Below, in pieces: positions 10,108 to 12,500 of a stretch of DNA of 12,500 nucleotides. Origin of the DNA: Trachelipus rathkii (Eukaryota; Arthropoda; Malacostraca; Isopoda; Trachelipodidae); contig JABUQX010100313.1 of the NCBI GenBank assembly GCA_015478945.1, positions 1-12,500 on the forward strand, written 5' to 3'. The notes beneath the pieces are model-generated. The model saw only the letters and a list, made by a program, of their open reading frames with translations, searched no databases and had not been told where the DNA came from. Both the position numbers and the translations under genes were made by a program. Position 1 is the stretch's first letter. Every line of letters starts with the position of its first letter.

Positions 10108-10774
10108 GTCGCATGAAATGCAAAACAAAGTCAAAAGAAAGTTTTTAAATTATTATCGCTAAAACAATTTTTCCGCTGAATCGAATGACAAATGTTTCAT
10201 TCAGCTTCTTACGAAGAAATTTTTGCCCTTAAATCAATCATAGAAAAGAAAAATTAATGTAATATATATATATATATTTTTTTACAAAAAGTTTTTTAAA
10301 GGGTAATTTTAAACTATTGTTATTTCGAATAGCCTATTTAAAAACAATAATAAAGTTAAAACCCTCTCCCCCCCCCAAAAAAAAAAAATATATTGAAATT
10401 AGTTGGCTCGTTTACAAAAGGTATTTCAAAAATGGTGAAGATTATTTAAAATACATAATTGTCGCTTATGTCTTTCAAGCGACGATACATACTTGACTAC
10501 TTTTAGGAATGCAAATAAATATTGTAATACTTACTGATCTGCAAGTAGACAATTTTGTCAGTTCTAATTTAGTATGTTGGTCCTACGTGAAAATAAACTG
10601 ATGATAATGATCAGTTACGATTTAATCTTTATAGAAGATTTTCAGTGTTTTATTTATACCAAATGAAGAAGTAAATGAATGAATACATAATTGTCATTTA
10701 GAACTTACAAACGGTAATTGATTATTTAGCTTATTAATTTTTCTCAAATAATGTTAAATTTTCAGATATATCTT
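10108..10774. other. Complex non-coding island with hairpins
   Basis: Unique-looking sequence between TA arrays with no open frame of note. Visible structures: GCTGAAT/ATTCAGC near 10172-10205; ATTGTCGCTT at 10458-10467 with AAGCGACGAT at 10477-10486 (one G-T pair); an ACTGA...TCAGT stem enclosing GACAA/TTGTC near 10533-10562; AACTGAT at 10596-10602 with ATCAGTT at 10610-10616. The 14-mer AATACATAATTGTC occurs at 10450-10463 and again at 10682-10695. A C9 run joined to an A12 run lies at 10368-10388. It may be an old transposable-element fragment; no terminal repeats bound it. Confidence 0.5.
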
Positions 10775-10926
10775 TTAAATATATTATAATATATATAATA
10801 TGATATATATATATATATAATAATATATTATATCATATATTATATATTTATATATATATAAAAAAATAATTTATATTAATAATAATATAATTATATTAAA
10901 AATAATATATAAATATATATATAATA
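10775..10926. repeat. (TA)n/(TAA)n array
   Basis: TA and TAA/TTA units with a few other bases, running up to the tRNA-like fragment. Confidence 0.9.
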
Positions 10927-10927
10927 G

Positions 10928-11060
10928 AATGCTTCAACATTGTAGGGTGTAGGTTCCAATCCTACGACAGCTCCATAGTGCCCACTCTGTTATCGCATTT
11001 GCACTATGCCAAAATTTCTTACAGTGATGCACCAGAGATTCGACCCTAATCTACGACACT
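10928..11060 (+). other. tRNA-like fragment plus hairpin, SINE-like
   Basis: Bases 10949-10965 form an exact tRNA T-arm geometry: stem GTAGG/CCTAC (5 bp) around the 7-base loop TTCCAAT. They contain a Pol III B-box-like GGTTCCAATCC at 10952-10962, one mismatch from GGTTCGANTCC. A CTTCAAC stretch with a T33-like base lies where an anticodon loop would be, but its stem pairs poorly. No D-arm or A box is present, because TA repeat begins immediately upstream. Downstream, CATAGTGC at 10974-10981 pairs perfectly with GCACTATG at 11001-11008. A second B-box-like GATTCGACCC at about 11038 is followed by ATCTACGACA, echoing ATCCTACGACA in the first. It is not a functional tRNA gene. A truncated tRNA-derived SINE is the best guess. 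Confidence 0.4.
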
Positions 11061-11061
11061 T

Positions 11062-11293
11062 ACATATATAATTTATAAACTTTATACTATTTATATATAA
11101 TTATATATATATATTATATATATATAATATATATATATTATATATATATTTATATTTTACGTATATATATATATATAATATAATATATTATAATTTAATA
11201 ATATATATAATATATATATACTATATTATACATACATAAAATATATATATTATATAATACATATTATATATATATATATATATATATATTTCT
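11062..11293. repeat. (TA)n array
   Basis: TA array with a few interruptions such as TTTTACG near 11156. It ends just before the 5' leader of the right-hand RTE element, so that element may have inserted into TA repeat. Confidence 0.9.
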
Positions 11294-11307
11294 ATGTCAT
11301 GTGTATG

Positions 11308-12500
11308 AGGTGGGAGAAAGAATTCCCACAGCGTATGTTCTGCGTGTCGTAGGAGCCACTAAAGGGACATTGGTAATTGGGTTGGTAACCAGCTACCCAG
11401 CAACCACTTATAGCTATTAAAACTTATGCATGTCTAGGACCTGGTCGAGATCGCCGTAAGCGACCCTATATCTCTGGGCAAAATTGTATGAATCGCTTTG
11501 GTAAATGGAATGCTAGACGGATAAATGGCGAGGGGATGAGGAGAGAGGTGATGGAGATTTAGAACGGGTAAATTCGATTTGCTTGCTGTGACTGAAACAA
11601 AGATGAAAGGAATCGGTGGAGACGTGTGGTGTGGGATAAAACGTGTGTGTGCTGGAGTGGAGAGGAATGAGAAAGGAAGAGAAGGAGTTGCATTTATGAT
11701 GGACGACGAACGATAGCACATAACTATGTTGGATTTTGTTTATGTAAGTTCTATAATATTAATGGTTAAATTCAAGTTGGGGTGTGACTTTCTGGGATAT
11801 TCAAAATGATGTTTTGGACGGGGTGAGTAAGCTTGAATGGTGGATAGTGGATCGAAAAAGGGATGGTATAACTGGTGCATTTTGGTTGCGGGAGAAAATG
11901 AGAATGGTAGGATGTGATTGATTTAGGAGGTGAGGAGAGAGGTGTGTGTGTGTGTAAGTAATACATTCTTCGAACACAAGAGTATTCTTAAGTATTTTAG
12001 AGTTGGTGTAGGTAGAGATGGTACCGGAGTGAAAAGTATGATTAATTTTACGTTGGTGAAGGAGATATTAAAGCATGTTATGGATGTTAAATCAGTGAGG
12101 GGGTTGGGGATGGGAATATCAGATCATTATGTTGTTTTGTGCAAAATAAAGTTAGTGTTGGCATGGGTGAAGAGGAAATAGACAAGAAAGGAAGTGGGGA
12201 GAATTAAGAGTAAGAAATGAAGTGAACAAGATTATGAGGGAAAGTATGTGAGAGCACTTAAAAATAAATCAGTTGAATGTGAGTAAGATGGAACTGAACA
12301 AATCTTTACGCATATGAAAGAAGCCTTTGTTAGTACTGCAAAAGAAGAATGTGGATGTGCTAAAGTTGGAAGTAAGAATGTCAATAGTGAGTGATGGAAG
12401 GAAGAGGTGATGCAAGCGGTTAAAAATAGAATAAAGGCGTGGTTGAATGTGATAAAAGACAGTGATGATGTCTCAAAAGAAAGGTGTATGGAAATATGTA
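11308..12500 (+). mobile_element. RTE-type non-LTR retrotransposon, 5' part
   Basis: The 5' part of an RTE-like LINE runs off the right edge. The leader begins around 11308 with a GTGGGA/TCCCAC hairpin (11310-11315 with 11324-11329), followed by GCGTGTCGTAGGAGCCACTA at 11343-11362. This is close to the GTGTCGTA..GGCGACTAAA signature that I remember from the start of many arthropod RTE elements. A TGGGT/ACCCA hairpin follows near 11378-11399. The protein remains start near 11488. The exact 5' end is inferred from where TA repeat stops; no target-site duplication can be judged because the 3' end lies outside. Stops and frameshifts show it is inactive. Confidence 0.8.
11488..12500 (+). pseudogene. 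RTE endonuclease/RT polyprotein, N-terminal part, broken
   Basis: Remains of the APE-type endonuclease domain that nicks target DNA for element insertion. MNRFGKWNARRINGEG begins at the ATG at 11488 and ends at a TAG at 11560. After a frame change, GKFDLLAVTETKMKG (11567 on) carries the catalytic-type Glu of TETK (11591-11602). This frame runs on through VKFKLG to TGA 11825, with TAG at 11714. A second frame (11802-11918) holds DVLDGVSKLEWW then IVDRKRDGITGAF. The original frame resumes near 11890 with GENENG, then SNTFFEHKS (11957 on) and SDHYVV (12119-12136), the His-containing end motif. The stretch that should hold the GDLN motif is missing between LEWW and VDR. After TAG 12179 the same frame continues (VRALKNKSVE, MKEAFVSTAKEECG, SKERCMEI) with stops at 12218, 12284 and 12392. 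The RT domain would lie beyond the window. The family is clear; the sequence is a pseudogene. Confidence 0.88.

Noticed and set aside
11434..11966. Minus-strand open frames of 64-95 codons
   Set aside because: Antisense to the RTE endonuclease pseudogene, which explains this region on the plus strand.
1..12500. Numerous TATA-box and AATAAA-like strings
   Set aside because: They are expected by chance at this AT content and none is tied to a gene.

Overview
This is non-coding, repeat-dominated eukaryotic DNA with no intact gene. It is very AT-rich, with long (TA)n and (TAA)n arrays, and at both ends it carries decayed pieces of the same kind of non-LTR retrotransposon (RTE-like). The protein fragments resemble the APE-endonuclease/reverse-transcriptase proteins that are often annotated as 'craniofacial development protein 2-like' in crab and shrimp genomes. 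Together with the density of simple repeats this suggests a decapod crustacean. That assignment rests on remembered family sequences, not on a search, and another arthropod is possible.

Layout, left to right. 1-560: AT-rich non-coding DNA with a short (TA)n array. About 590-2190: a heavily decayed reverse-transcriptase half of an RTE element on the + strand, recognisable only by hopping between frames. 2191-5300: mostly unique AT-rich DNA, with a (TAA)n/(TA)n array at 3177-3610 and a small GC-rich double hairpin at 3974-4013. 5321-5368: a CT microsatellite. 5376-7710: unique-looking AT-rich DNA with inverted repeats. 7711-10107: an expanded (TA)n field holding three non-TA islands (8829-9184, 9441-9600, 9862-9998); the last two are almost free of G on this strand. 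10108-10774: a more complex island with several hairpins. 10928-11060: a fragment resembling the 3' part of a tRNA followed by a hairpin, possibly SINE-derived. 11308-12500: the 5' part of a second RTE element, with leader and endonuclease domain, running off the right edge.

The two RTE pieces have the same orientation, but the 3' half lies left and the 5' half right. They are therefore two separate insertions of different age, not one element split by the DNA between them. No host gene, intact functional RNA gene, CRISPR array, operon or complete mobile element is visible. I found no evidence for a new biological system. The most noteworthy signals are the hidden RT relic, the endonuclease relic lacking one catalytic block, the strand-asymmetric C-rich islands and the tRNA-like fragment.
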